Source: Burkholderia sp. Ac-20365
GTDB taxonomy: Bacteria; Pseudomonadota; Gammaproteobacteria; Burkholderiales; Burkholderiaceae
Reading direction: 5' to 3'
Length of the DNA stretch: 64,000 nt
Assembly: GCF_017104715.1 (NCBI RefSeq)
Contig: NZ_JAAGPI010000005.1
Coordinates: 310,001-374,000, forward strand
The notes under the pieces were generated by a model that was given only the letters and a program-made list of their open reading frames with translations, did no database searches and was not told where the DNA came from. Positions 1 to 8,526 of the stretch are shown piece by piece; the stretch's first letter is position 1; every line of letters begins with the position of its first letter. The position numbers and the translations under genes are program-made.

Positions 1-2
1 TG

Positions 3-659
3 AACGCCGAGGCGACGACGGACATTCCAAAGATGAACCAGCTGCTCGCGGAGGGCGTCCCGGATATGGCGTATGTTCCGGGCGCGGGTTTCTGCGTGAT
101 GATGAGAAAAGGTAATCCGCACTATCGCGGCCTTGTTATCGCAACGTCGAAATTCTCTGGTCAGCCCGCGCAACGAACGCTTCTCGTGGTTCGTCACGAT
201 GATCCGGCAAATAGCCTGGACGATCTGGAAGGGTCGACGTATGGATACCTGAACCGGTCCTGTTCTTCCAGCTTTTTCCCGCCCGCGATCATACTGAATG
301 AGAGAGGAAAGAAGCTTGAAACCTTCTTTGAACTCATGCAGGTTGCTGGATGGCAGGACCGGGTGGATGCTGTTGTCGCGAGGACCATTCGCGCAACAAT
401 GATTCTGGAAGACGTATGGAAGATGACACCCGGGAATGCACAGGTGACAAAAGTTGTCGGCGAATATGACACGTGCGTGCCTGCCGTGCTGATCGTGCGC
501 AAGGATCTAAGCCCTGACGTCGTCACAACATTTCGGGAACATCTCTTGAGCTATATGCCGGACTGGAAAAATGTCTACGGAGCGTTTCGCCCATTTTATT
601 TTGCCGATATCCAGACCTTTTATCATCAGCTTTGCCAACTGCCGGACGATGAAGTATGA
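3..659 (+). CDS. PhnD-like phosphate/phosphonate ABC transporter substrate-binding protein (5' truncated)
   Basis: The reading frame is open to the left edge of the window, so the true start lies outside it; an internal ATG is at 33. The visible 218 or so residues match the second half of PhnD/TauA-like periplasmic binding proteins: a LLVVRHDDP strand, then 'SLDDLEGSTYGYLN' (the typical 'dLkGk.fa..dp.S' region), and 'TCVPAVLIVRKDLSP' near the C-terminus. Family members bind oxyanions or small organic ligands in the periplasm and deliver them to an ABC permease. No permease or ATPase is visible here. The ligand cannot be read from the fragment. Confidence 0.75.
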   Translation, partial: NAEATTDIPKMNQLLAEGVPDMAYVPGAGFCVMMRKGNPHYRGLVIATSKFSGQPAQRTLLVVRHDDPANSLDDLEGSTYGYLNRSCSSSFFPPAIILNERGKKLETFFELMQVAGWQDRVDAVVARTIRATMILEDVWKMTPGNAQVTKVVGEYDTCVPAVLIVRKDLSPDVVTTFREHLLSYMPDWKNVYGAFRPFYFADIQTFYHQLCQLPDDEV

Positions 660-685
660 ATAGCGTCAGCAAGTCGAAGCACAAC

Positions 686-1588
686 TCACGCGCTACTACC
701 GTGCGCATGTTCGAGCAGAAAATCTCGCAATAGCTTCGCGCTCGGCCCGATTCGCTTCGAATGGACCAGAAAGATATCTAGCGGCGCCGTCTCGACTTCC
801 GGCAAGACACGCACGAGCTCGCCGGATGCGATCAGCGACGCAGCGTCATACGCCGGCAACCTGGCCATACCGTCGCCCGCGAGCACGAAAGCGAGTCTCG
901 ATGTGGCGCTGTCCGTGACGACGTCTCCCTGCACGGGAATCTCGATGTTCTTGCCGTCCGAACGCACGACGGTAGTCTGCTGGTTGGGCGGATAGATCAC
1001 CCAGCGGTGCTGGGCAAGTTCGTCGATCGAAGCGGGCGCCCGATGCGTGCGCAGATACGCGGGCGACGCGCACAGCATGGTGGCTTCGCGCAACAGGGGA
1101 CGCGCAAGCAGCGACGAATCGGCAAGCGGGCCGGCGCGCACGGCCAGTTCAACGCCGTGCTGCACGATATCCACGTTGGTATCGGACATCGCGACGTGGA
1201 GACGCACGGCCGGATAGCGCCGCCGGAATTCAACCAGCGCGGGCAGAATCCACCTGGTGCCGAAATGATGCGAGCAGGTCAGCCGCACTTCGCCACGCGG
1301 TTCGTCGCGCAGCAACGCCATGCTGCGAAGACCGTCGACAGCCTCGTCGACCATCCGTTCGCAATGCACGCGGAACGCCTGCCCCGCCGGCGTGAGGCTG
1401 AAGCTGCGCGTGCTGCGCTGCGCGAGCGGCACGCCCACGCTGGCTTCGAGCAGGCGAATGTGGTGGCTAACCACGGCGCGCGTGAGCCCCAGCGAGCGGG
1501 CCGCCGCCGCGAAGCTGCCGCAGCGCACGACGGCGGCGAAAATCGCCATTCCGCGCAGTTCATCGAGAATCGAGCTTGTCGTATCCAT
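686..1588 (-). CDS. LysR-family transcriptional regulator
   Basis: About 300 residues from the ATG at 1588 (MDTTSSILDEL). A longer frame runs to 1669, but family alignment places the winged HTH (FAAVVRCGSFAAAARSLG...RAVVSHHIRLLE) at residues 9-50 only with the shorter start. The effector-binding domain follows, with the usual 'GEVRLTCSHHFG' opening. It is divergent from the DJ-1/PfpI and ABM pair that begins at 1713, with a gap of about 125 bp. LysR regulators commonly control the divergent neighbour, so it is a likely regulator of that pair; this is inference. Confidence 0.9.
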   Translation of the reverse strand: MDTTSSILDELRGMAIFAAVVRCGSFAAAARSLGLTRAVVSHHIRLLEASVGVPLAQRSTRSFSLTPAGQAFRVHCERMVDEAVDGLRSMALLRDEPRGEVRLTCSHHFGTRWILPALVEFRRRYPAVRLHVAMSDTNVDIVQHGVELAVRAGPLADSSLLARPLLREATMLCASPAYLRTHRAPASIDELAQHRWVIYPPNQQTTVVRSDGKNIEIPVQGDVVTDSATSRLAFVLAGDGMARLPAYDAASLIASGELVRVLPEVETAPLDIFLVHSKRIGPSAKLLRDFLLEHAHGSSA

Positions 1589-1712
1589 CCGTGGATTGTC
1601 TAATTTTTTGAGCCAATGCGTCAACATGACGATGGCTACTCGTGCCTGATGAGAAGTCTTAAAGTTCATTCAACCGCAACACACGCGGAACTGGAAACGA
1701 AAGGAGCTCATC

Positions 1713-2390
1713 ATGACTGTCAAGCACGTACTGTTTATTTTGACAAACGCCGCCGAGATTGGTCCGAACAAGCGCGCCACGGGCTATTACTACCCTGAAG
1801 TGGCGCACCCCTTCGAGGTGCTCGACGCAGCGGGTATCGCGGTGGAATACGCATCGCCGCAGGGCGGCAACCCGCCGTTCGACGGTTACGACGCAGAGGA
1901 TGACGTACAGCGCACGTTCAGCGAAAGCGCCGCCGTCCGTCGTATGGCGCGCAGCCGGAAGCTGTCGGAAGTCGATGTGCTCGACTACGATGCGATCTTC
2001 TTCCCGGGCGGCCTCGGGCCGATGGTGGACATCGCCAGTGACCCTGATGTCAAGCGTGCAGTCCAGCGCGCATGGAATGGCGGCAAGATCGTCGCCGCCG
2101 TGTGCCACGGTCCGGTCGCGCTGCTCGGCGTCAACCTTGAGGACGGTACGCCGCTCGTCAAGGGACGGCAACTGACGTCCTTCTCGAACGCCGAGGAGGA
2201 GGGTTATGCCAAGGCCGACGTCCCGTTCATGCTGGAAGATGCGTTGCGCGAGGCGGGCGCCCAGTACGCTTCGACGGACCCCTGGCAGGCCAAGGTCGTT
2301 GTCGACGGACGCCTGATTACCGGCCAGAACCCGGCATCGGGCGGCGCGGTTGGCGAGGCGATTGTCGCTGCCCTTAAGGAGAGCAACTGA
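1713..2390 (+). CDS. DJ-1/PfpI family protein (type 1 glutamine amidotransferase-like)
   Basis: 225 residues with the DJ-1/PfpI fold. The nucleophile elbow is AAVCHGP, with Cys131 followed by His132, and a GGLGP loop is at 99-103. A conserved acidic position is expected near Glu15 (TNAAEIG). Overall length and the C-terminal 'LITGQNPASG' match the Hsp31/YhbO-like branch that includes glyoxalase III, deglycase and chaperone-type proteins. An RBS, AAAGGAG, precedes the ATG. The stop overlaps the next start by one base (TGATG at 2388-2392), so the two are translationally coupled. The exact activity cannot be settled from sequence. Confidence 0.88.
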   Translation: MTVKHVLFILTNAAEIGPNKRATGYYYPEVAHPFEVLDAAGIAVEYASPQGGNPPFDGYDAEDDVQRTFSESAAVRRMARSRKLSEVDVLDYDAIFFPGGLGPMVDIASDPDVKRAVQRAWNGGKIVAAVCHGPVALLGVNLEDGTPLVKGRQLTSFSNAEEEGYAKADVPFMLEDALREAGAQYASTDPWQAKVVVDGRLITGQNPASGGAVGEAIVAALKESN

Positions 2391-2686
2391 TGGACGCGTC
2401 CGGGCAGATTGTCGTCGTCGCGCGCTGGCAGGTCGCCGAGGGGCGCGTGGCGGATGTGCTCGGGCTTGTCGGGGTGCTGCGGGAGAAGTCGCTGACCGAG
2501 CCGGGCTGTCTTGGTTACGAAGCGTTCCGTAGCACCGACGATCCCGGCGTGATACTGCTGATCGAGCGCTATCGCGACAGCGCAGCGATCGACGAGCATC
2601 GCAACTCGCCTCACTATCAGCAACTGGTTGTCGAGCGCATCATTCCGATGCTGTCGGCGAGGCAGGTCGAATTGCTGCGGGCGTGA
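2390..2686 (+). CDS. Antibiotic biosynthesis monooxygenase (ABM) domain protein
   Basis: 98 residues forming a single ABM/dimeric alpha-beta barrel domain: a first strand 'IVVVARWQVAEG', a helix ending 'LREKSLTEPGCLGYEAF', then 'PGVILLIERYRDSAAIDEH' and 'SPHYQQL'. The EPGCL.Y and E.Y...AAI..H patterns are diagnostic for the family, which includes quinol monooxygenase YgiN. It is coupled to the upstream DJ-1/PfpI gene by a one-base overlap. The pairing suggests a shared role in reactive carbonyl or quinone stress, which is inference. Substrate is unknown. Confidence 0.85.
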   Translation: MDASGQIVVVARWQVAEGRVADVLGLVGVLREKSLTEPGCLGYEAFRSTDDPGVILLIERYRDSAAIDEHRNSPHYQQLVVERIIPMLSARQVELLRA

Positions 2687-2709
2687 CCTTCGAGTGTCGC
2701 GGGATGATT

Positions 2710-2727
2710 CCGGCACGTAAGTGCCGG
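2710..2727. terminator. Possible terminator hairpin between convergent genes
   Basis: A perfect 7-bp inverted repeat (CCGGCAC / GTGCCGG) with a GTAA loop lies 23 bp after the ABM gene and before the convergent LLM gene. There is no T tract, so intrinsic termination is uncertain. Confidence 0.4.
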
Positions 2728-2809
2728 TGCGACGGATGCACAGAGCGCGCTCGACCTCGCGCTCGATCGAGTTGATTGCATCCGTCGATCTCATATACAG
2801 ATGCCAGAA

Positions 2810-3745
2810 TTACGATAAGTGCATCAACGTCTGATCGTTCGAATGGAAGTGTGGAAGGACCTCGCTGCCGAGTTCCTGCAGCGTTTCCTTAATGGGCCGG
2901 TGATTCCGTCTGAAATGCAGTGAGAGGTGTTGCACGCCGGCGGCGCGCATCGCCATCAACTCCGCGATCAAGGCTTCGTGCCCCGCGCGGACGCCAAATC
3001 GATGCCGGGCGAGTGGTTCGTACGGGTTCTCAGCAAGATCCAGATGGAGAACGCTTATATACGGTTTGTTTCCAGCTACCGCACGCCACGCGGCGCTGCG
3101 GCGTCGATGATCATCAGCGGTACCCGGGTAGGCGAGGCAACCATCCATGTGTTCACCCAGCCATGAGAGTTGCTGCTGCGCGAGACCTGCGACCAGAAGC
3201 GGCAACGGGCGGTTCAACTCCGGTAACACTTCTATTCCGCGAGGTAAGTAATTGCGACCGCTGCTTCGCAGCACCGCAATCTGCTCCCGAAAATTCTCAC
3301 CACGCAGATCGTACTCGCGTCGGAAAATAGGGTATTCGACTGGCCGGTCACCGCTTGCTACACCTAAAAGCACTCTGTCATTGCTAAGTCTTTGTATTGT
3401 TGCAGCCGACTTGAGTGTGAGCAAAGGTTCACGCAACGGTAATACAATGGCCGCCGTTCCAAGCAGGATTCGACGGGTGATTGCGGCCAGGTAGCCTAAA
3501 TAGGTGAATGCGTCGTAGGTCTGACCTGCATCGCCGAATGACGGATCGAAGAGCGGTACGTCGCGTACCCACATGGCACGGAAGCCTAGCCTGTCGACGA
3601 GTTGAGCCAGTTCCGCGTGATGGCTCATATCCGGGATGCCCGGACGTTTTCCATGTAGGGAAGCTGTCACCCAGTCATTGTCGAGCGGTAGTTCTACCCC
3701 AAGGCTGAAGCCACCAGAGACGAGGTAATCGAGTGCGTTGTCCAT
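2810..3745 (-). CDS. LLM-class flavin-dependent oxidoreductase (bacterial luciferase-like)
   Basis: 311 residues with a luciferase-like TIM barrel. The N-terminus 'FSLGVELPLDNDW' and 'MWVRDVPLFDPSFGDAGQ..D.F.YLGYLAA.T..I.LGTAAIVLPLR.P' are typical of the luciferase-type oxidoreductase subgroup, followed by 'VLLGVASGDRPVEYPIF', a region that helps form the flavin phosphate site. It would use reduced FMN or F420; in Burkholderia FMN is expected. It lies 191 bp downstream of the formate dehydrogenase gene on the same strand. A monooxygenase that releases formate or an aldehyde would fit the neighbours, but that link is inference. Confidence 0.85.
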   Translation of the reverse strand: MDNALDYLVSGGFSLGVELPLDNDWVTASLHGKRPGIPDMSHHAELAQLVDRLGFRAMWVRDVPLFDPSFGDAGQTYDAFTYLGYLAAITRRILLGTAAIVLPLREPLLTLKSAATIQRLSNDRVLLGVASGDRPVEYPIFRREYDLRGENFREQIAVLRSSGRNYLPRGIEVLPELNRPLPLLVAGLAQQQLSWLGEHMDGCLAYPGTADDHRRRSAAWRAVAGNKPYISVLHLDLAENPYEPLARHRFGVRAGHEALIAELMAMRAAGVQHLSLHFRRNHRPIKETLQELGSEVLPHFHSNDQTLMHLS

Positions 3746-3936
3746 AATGGGCTACCTTCGAAGTGGTAATGGAACGACGAAGCATGTCAGTCGCGGCGCG
3801 ATCGCTGTCATGACTGGAGCTTGCCGAAATACCTGTGTGCCGCTTCGTGTCGAAAGCATTGCGTCCAGCCGACAGCCAGACGCAATGCAGGAGGCGCTGC
3901 ACCGAGCGAGATCAGATTCGTACGGTGCACGCCGGC

Positions 3937-5097
3937 TCAGGTCAATGCGTACGAACGGGCCCCCGTTCCCGCAAGATTCCCGCCATCGACAATCAGATAC
4001 TCTGGCCGGATCGGTCTCCCTTCGAAGAAGCATTGAAGGATTTCGAGGGTGCCGGCGGCGTATCGTGCCTGTCCCGACAGCGAACTGCCCGACATGTGCG
4101 GCGTCATGCCGTTGTACGGCATGGTGCGCCACGGATGGTCCACGGGCGCTGGCTGCGGATACCAGACGTCGCCCGCATACCCTGCCAGATGCCCTGATTG
4201 CAGAGCCTTTACTATCGCGTCCCGATCGCACAACGCGCCTCGTGCCGTGTTGATAAGGTAAAAGCCACGCTTGGCTAGCCCGATCATCTCTTCGTTGAAA
4301 AAGCCTTCGGTCGAAGGGTAGAGCGGCATCTGAAGATTGATGATGTCGCAGACCTTGACGAGATCTTCGGGCGTATCGTGATGAATCAGGCCGAGTTCCG
4401 CCTCGACGTCCGAGGGGAGGCGATGGCGCTGGTAATAGTGCAGCTTGACATCGAATGGCTTCAGGCGGCGCAGTACCGCGAGTCCAATTCGCCCTGCACC
4501 AAGCGTACCGAAATGCATCCCCTCGACGTCATAGCTGCGACTCACGCAATCTGCGATGTTCCATCCACCGTTTGCCGCGTACTGGTGGGCAGGAAGGTAA
4601 TTGCGAACGAGTCCGAGCACCATCATCACGACATGCTCTGCGACGCTGATGCTGTTCGAGAATGTCTCTTCAGCGACGGTGATGCCGCGCGCGGCCGCAG
4701 CCTTCAGATCCACGTGATCCGAGCCGATACCCGCGGTGAGTGCGAGCTTCAGATTCTTCGCCTTTGCGATACGCTCCGCTGTCAGGTACGCAGGCCAGAA
4801 CGGCTGCGAAATCACGACATCCGCGTCAACCAGATGTTTATCGAAGGTCGAGTCAACACCGTCCTTGTCGCTGGTCACGACGAGTTCGTGACCATTCTTC
4901 TCGAGATAGCTGCGCAGCCCCAACTCTCCAGATACGCAACCTACCAATTCACCCGGCTTGAACCCGAGTGGACCATTGGGCGAGGGTACAGTTTGCCCAT
5001 TGGGGTAATGAGTGATAGTCGGGATGTCGTCGCGTACATACGCGGGTGGATATCCAGTTACCGGGTCAGGGTAAAGAACACAAAGAATCTTGGCCAT
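3937..5097 (-). CDS. fdh: NAD-dependent formate dehydrogenase
   Basis: 386 residues of the D-2-hydroxyacid dehydrogenase superfamily with features specific to NAD-FDH. These are the N-terminal 'KILCVLYPDPVTGYPP', the formate-pocket segment 'QPFWPAYLT', 'SNSISVAEHVVMM', a Rossmann motif 'GTLGAGRIGLAVL', the catalytic-Arg region 'NTARGALCDRDAI', and the catalytic His in 'PHMSGSSLSGQARY', where Gln and His are replaced or paired as in FDH. Length is close to the roughly 400 residues of Pseudomonas or Mycobacterium FDH. It oxidises formate to CO2 with NAD+ in the cytosol. An RBS (GGAGCAGAC) precedes the ATG at 5097. Formate production by a neighbouring catabolic step is inferred. Confidence 0.92.
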   Translation of the reverse strand: MAKILCVLYPDPVTGYPPAYVRDDIPTITHYPNGQTVPSPNGPLGFKPGELVGCVSGELGLRSYLEKNGHELVVTSDKDGVDSTFDKHLVDADVVISQPFWPAYLTAERIAKAKNLKLALTAGIGSDHVDLKAAAARGITVAEETFSNSISVAEHVVMMVLGLVRNYLPAHQYAANGGWNIADCVSRSYDVEGMHFGTLGAGRIGLAVLRRLKPFDVKLHYYQRHRLPSDVEAELGLIHHDTPEDLVKVCDIINLQMPLYPSTEGFFNEEMIGLAKRGFYLINTARGALCDRDAIVKALQSGHLAGYAGDVWYPQPAPVDHPWRTMPYNGMTPHMSGSSLSGQARYAAGTLEILQCFFEGRPIRPEYLIVDGGNLAGTGARSYALT

Positions 5098-5318
5098 GTC
5101 TGCTCCGTTTGCAAGAGTTGGAACCAGCAGGTTGAATACGATTCGTACTACGATGCAAGATTAAGAGAGTGATTTTTTTTGATTTAATTTAAAACGAACT
5201 GGCTGCGGAATGACGTGTCATGTTCACGTTCGAACGGTGAGCGAATCCGGTCACGCCGGAAGGTTGAGTTGAAGCTCGACCAGGAGGGAGTACGCCGGTT
5301 CGCCACCGTTCGGGACAC

Positions 5319-5741
5319 TCACTTCCCTTTCTTCTCCATTCCCTGCGCGAGTGCGTTCAACCCGTCTTCGTAGATGCCCTGGAACAGCTTGGAGGCTTCC
5401 TTGTCGCTCACGGTGGTGGGTGTGAAGCGGCCTGACCATTCCACGCGGCTCGCCTTGGTCCCCGTCTCGATGACTTTCAACGTCGAGAGATAATCCTTTA
5501 CGGGGAACGGTGCCTTCAGGATCGCGTAGCTGTAACTGCGGGCTGCGTCGTCGAATGCGATTAGTCTCTCGACAATCGTCTCCCCGTTCGGATTTGCCAG
5601 GTGCCTGACGCGCCCGCCTTCGCTCAGTTCACTCTTTGGAATGTAAGGCAGCCAGTCCGGTAACGAACCAAAGCCACCGATCAATTGCCATACCTGATCA
5701 GCCGGCAACGGGATATCAATACTCGTGGATGCTTCAGCCAT
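5319..5741 (-). CDS. SRPBCC family protein (polyketide cyclase/dehydrase-like)
   Basis: 140 residues with the START/Bet v1-like fold: 'EASTSIDIPLPADQVWQLIGGFGSLPDWLPYI' at the N-terminus, then 'GGRVRHLANPNGETIVERLIAFDD' and 'YSYAI...PFPVKDYLSTL', ending in a long helix 'EDGLNALAQGM'. Such proteins bind hydrophobic ligands or act as cyclases, hydrolases or lipid carriers. An RBS, GGAGG, lies 6 bp before the ATG at 5741. It follows the aldo/keto reductase gene by 9 bp on the same strand, so the two are probably co-transcribed. Confidence 0.85.
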   Translation of the reverse strand: MAEASTSIDIPLPADQVWQLIGGFGSLPDWLPYIPKSELSEGGRVRHLANPNGETIVERLIAFDDAARSYSYAILKAPFPVKDYLSTLKVIETGTKASRVEWSGRFTPTTVSDKEASKLFQGIYEDGLNALAQGMEKKGK

Positions 5742-5750
5742 GACGCCTCC

Positions 5751-6767
5751 TTATTTCCGGTCAATTGGCAACGGTGCGAGCGGTGACACGAGGTTCAGTT
5801 TTCGCATTTCGTGCCAGAAATCATGTGGAATCGAGAACTTCAACGCGGCGATATCCTCGGCGATTCGCGAGGGATGGCTGGCGCCCGGAATGACGGCTGC
5901 CGACGCCGGATGCGCGAGCGCGAACTGCAGTGCCGCCGCTTTGACGGGCACCTTGTGGCGATCACATACCGCATTGATTTCCGCGACCTTCGCCAGGATC
6001 TCGGGCGACGCTTTCTGATACTCGAAGTGAGTGCCGCCCGCGAGTACACCCGAGCTGTATGGGCCACCAACCACGATATCGACTTTTTTCTCTTCGGCGG
6101 CAGGCATCAGACGTTGCAAGGCCAGTTCATGATCAAGCAGCGAATAGCGCCCGGCTACGAGCATTCCGTTTGGCTTTGCATCGGTCAGTCCCAGTGTCAG
6201 TTCGATCGGCTCGACCCGGTTGACACCGAGTCCCCAACCTTTGATGACACCTTCTTCCTGCAAACGCATAAGCGTCGGGAATGCACCTTTGCGAGCAGTG
6301 TCGAATTGTGTGATCCACGCATCGCCGTGAAAGTCCTGCGCGATATCGTGAATCCATACGAAGTCCAGTCGATCGACCTGAAGACGCTTTAGACTATCCT
6401 CGATAGACTTCAGCGTACCGCTCTCCGTATAGTCGTAAAGAATCTTGTTCTTTCGACCGAACTCGAACAGGCCACCTTTCTCTCCAAGGTCACGCTTGCC
6501 TGTTTCCATCTCGTCGAGAATGATCCGGCCCACCTTGGTGCTGAGGATGTATTCGTCGCGCTTGTGCCTGGAGAGTGCTTCACCTACCCGCAATTCAGAC
6601 AATCCTGCTCCATAGAACGGCGCCGTATCGAAGTAGCGAACGCCCTGCTGCCATGCTGCCTCTACCGTGCCAAGTGCCTCGTCTTGTGGGATGTTGCGGA
6701 ACATATTGCCTAGTGGTGCACCACCAAAACCAAGCGGACCATTCAGCAAGCTGCTTCTGATACTCAT
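5751..6767 (-). CDS. Aldo/keto reductase (pyridoxal 4-dehydrogenase / aldose dehydrogenase-like)
   Basis: About 338 residues from the ATG at 6767 (MSIRSSLLNG), chosen because GGGAG lies just upstream and the frame above it lacks family similarity. AKR features: 'GFGGAPLGNMF', the catalytic 'YFDTAPFYGAGLSE' (Asp-Tyr), Lys in 'STKVGR', His in 'DFVWIHDI', and the C-terminal 'AAVIPGASHPSRIAED' that contacts NAD(P). It reads like the L-fucose/D-threo-aldose/pyridoxal dehydrogenase branch. It is first in a minus-strand group with the SRPBCC gene, and perhaps further on with FDH and the LLM enzyme. The substrate is not known. Confidence 0.88.
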   Translation of the reverse strand: MSIRSSLLNGPLGFGGAPLGNMFRNIPQDEALGTVEAAWQQGVRYFDTAPFYGAGLSELRVGEALSRHKRDEYILSTKVGRIILDEMETGKRDLGEKGGLFEFGRKNKILYDYTESGTLKSIEDSLKRLQVDRLDFVWIHDIAQDFHGDAWITQFDTARKGAFPTLMRLQEEGVIKGWGLGVNRVEPIELTLGLTDAKPNGMLVAGRYSLLDHELALQRLMPAAEEKKVDIVVGGPYSSGVLAGGTHFEYQKASPEILAKVAEINAVCDRHKVPVKAAALQFALAHPASAAVIPGASHPSRIAEDIAALKFSIPHDFWHEMRKLNLVSPLAPLPIDRK

Positions 6768-7012
6768 AACTGGCTCCCGGATCATGTCGACCCAAATTGC
6801 GATTGAGTAATGAATCCGAGGTCGGCGAACATCTTCGAGCGATTTCGGATTCACATACCAGACCCTTCCGTCTTTCCTCTTTCAACGTACATAAACGTAT
6901 TGGCAGAGACTTGTGGGGAAGCAAGACGGCTTGGGTAATTCAATGTATTCCCGTCCTAAGCACCGGACAAGATCTACAAACGGTTACCTGCTATTTGATA
7001 ACGTTAGGATAG

Positions 7013-7210
7013 CTATACGTGAGTATGGATGGGTGCGATTTTAGTATCAGCTGATGCTGCGTGGCGGGTGTGGCTTTTCAAGGAGTGATCCGCAGCATTG
7101 CTCGTGAAGTTAATGCCTTCGTCGATGAAGCCATATAGTGGCATGCTCGATTGAGCATGTGCGGCACACGAGAGAAGTGAGGCTGCAGTTACGGCTGCAG
7201 AACGCAGCAC
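7013..7210 (-). pseudogene. Truncated Gram-negative porin remnant
   Basis: A 65-codon frame starting at a GTG. 'SAAVTAASLLSCAAHAQSS' is a signal peptide ending in an AHA/Q cleavage site, followed by 'LYGFIDEGINFTSN', which is the hallmark first beta-strand of Burkholderiales general porins ('SSVTLYGVIDAGI.Y.SN'). After about 20 mature residues the frame loses similarity and stops, whereas full porins have about 350-400 residues. In frame, a TAG lies just upstream of the GTG, so the original start is also lost. Nothing of the rest of the barrel is visible nearby. It is a remnant, probably of a porin once linked to the neighbouring catabolic genes. Confidence 0.65.
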
Positions 7211-7345
7211 GTTTTGCTATTGCAGGTAGGTAGACAATATCGGTGTGATTGGAGAGTTACTAACGTCTGTGCTGCGCGTCGCGATTTTCTATTTATTTTG
7301 TCGGCGGGCGCTGTCCTTCAAATGCCAGATGCGATGTTATTCCCT

Positions 7346-8086
7346 TTACGCGGACATGGCCTCCAGGTTGCCTGCTGGTATGAAAGCCTCTGAACCGAAT
7401 GAGGTTTCTTCCACGCCGTTCAAGAGCTTTTTCATCGCGCGCGATCCCGACGGCGAAGATGTGAACAATTCTCTAACTAACGCATCAGTGACATCTTCGA
7501 GATCATTGTCGACTGCGAATTCGGTGGCAATGCCCCAGTCATAGGCTTTCATTCCGTCTATGACACGCGATCGCATGATGATGTCCCTGGTTCTGCCCGT
7601 ACCTATCATCCCATGCAGGCGCGTTACGCTATCGAATCCGAGGATTTGACCGGTGTGCTGCGCGGGCAGGGCATAGAGCGTGGTTTCGGTGGCAATCCGG
7701 AAGTCACATGCCAGCGACAACTCAAAAGCACTACCGAAGCAGTAACCGCGGTTCGCTGCAATGACTGGTTTGCTACAACGCGACGGAGCGCTTAGCGCCA
7801 AGGCAAGCATTGATGTGTTCTCTGTCGAGGCATGTCCTGACTCAACCTTGCCGATACCGCTGGAAAAGTGATCGCCCGAACTCCGAAGCACGATGACGTG
7901 GACGGCTGGATCCATATCCAAAGCTTCGATGACGGCCTGAATCTGCTGATGCTGAGAAATGGACATGGCGTTGAGCGGCGACCGGTCGAGCACGATATCG
8001 GCGCGCGAACCTGCTGCACTGATTTCAACGTAAAAACCGTCGAGATTCGTGGGAAGGGCGGAAGATCGATAGGCGAGCCGCTTCAT
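7346..8086 (-). CDS. Enoyl-CoA hydratase/isomerase (crotonase) family protein
   Basis: About 246 residues from the ATG at 8086 (MKRLAYRSS), which has AGAGGAA upstream; the frame extends to 8125 without support. Crotonase fold: oxyanion-hole segments 'HFSSGIGK' and 'NRGYCFGSAFELSLACDFRIATETT'. The Glu of the usual GGGxELA motif is kept (FELSL) but the second acidic residue of true hydratases is not evident in 'LPAQHTGQILGF'. It is clearly paralogous to the gene at 32067-32789: both carry RCSKPV.AANRG, LACD.RI.TETT.Y and an MRSR.I.G....WGIAT.F.V..DLE..TDA.VREL segment. The reaction may be a non-hydratase crotonase reaction. Confidence 0.85.
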   Translation of the reverse strand: MKRLAYRSSALPTNLDGFYVEISAAGSRADIVLDRSPLNAMSISQHQQIQAVIEALDMDPAVHVIVLRSSGDHFSSGIGKVESGHASTENTSMLALALSAPSRCSKPVIAANRGYCFGSAFELSLACDFRIATETTLYALPAQHTGQILGFDSVTRLHGMIGTGRTRDIIMRSRVIDGMKAYDWGIATEFAVDNDLEDVTDALVRELFTSSPSGSRAMKKLLNGVEETSFGSEAFIPAGNLEAMSA

Positions 8087-8202
8087 AGATTCCTCTATTG
8101 ATTTACACGTCGAGCATGGAGACATGAACTCGTTTCATCTGAAGATTGCACGCGTGACGCAGCGCAATCGAATCAATCCAACACGCACCGACACAAACCA
8201 AT

Positions 8203-8216
8203 CTAACACGAGTTAG
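8203..8216. promoter_or_regulatory. LacI-family operator candidate O1
   Basis: CTAACACGAGTTAG is a palindrome around a central CG with one mismatched pair. It shares CTAAC-N-CG-N-GTTAG with the site at 8511-8526. A central CpG in such a palindrome is typical for LacI-family operators. The likely ligand is the LacI repressor at 13337. Confidence 0.7.
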
Positions 8217-8477
8217 TAAAAATTCAATCTGAAAGTGAGAGTGCGCGGAGATGGATCGAAGTGAGGCCGATATGGCTCATGAACCCGATACTTGGGATAA
8301 AACATTTTGCGTACGAGTACATATCGGGCATTTGGTCGCTTAAGAACTTCAGCCGGATGTAATTAAATGCTGAATTGTTTTGGGTCGCTCGCATGGGTGA
8401 CCTCGCTTGAATGTTTGAGGCGGATTACCTACCCTGAAAGGAGTCCGGTCGGTGGCGGGCTGGTTTTAAACACATAG

Positions 8478-8501
8478 AGACGCGAAAAAGCGTCTTTTTT
8501 T
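8478..8501 (+). terminator. Rho-independent terminator-like hairpin in the sugar operon leader
   Basis: AGACGC (8478-8483) pairs with GCGTCT (8490-8495) around a GAAAAA loop and is followed by seven T. It lies 10 bp before operator O2 and 47 bp before the permease start, with no coding gene upstream on the plus strand. It could end a small leader RNA, insulate the operon or act as an attenuator. Confidence 0.7.
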
Positions 8502-8510
8502 GAATCCGCA

Positions 8511-8526
8511 GCTAACGCGTGTTAGC
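8511..8526. promoter_or_regulatory. LacI-family operator candidate O2
   Basis: GCTAACGCGTGTTAGC is a 16-bp palindrome with a central CG and a single mismatched pair. It matches O1 in CTAAC-N-CG-N-GTTAG. It lies 22 bp before the ATG at 8548, which argues against translation starting further upstream. Confidence 0.78.
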
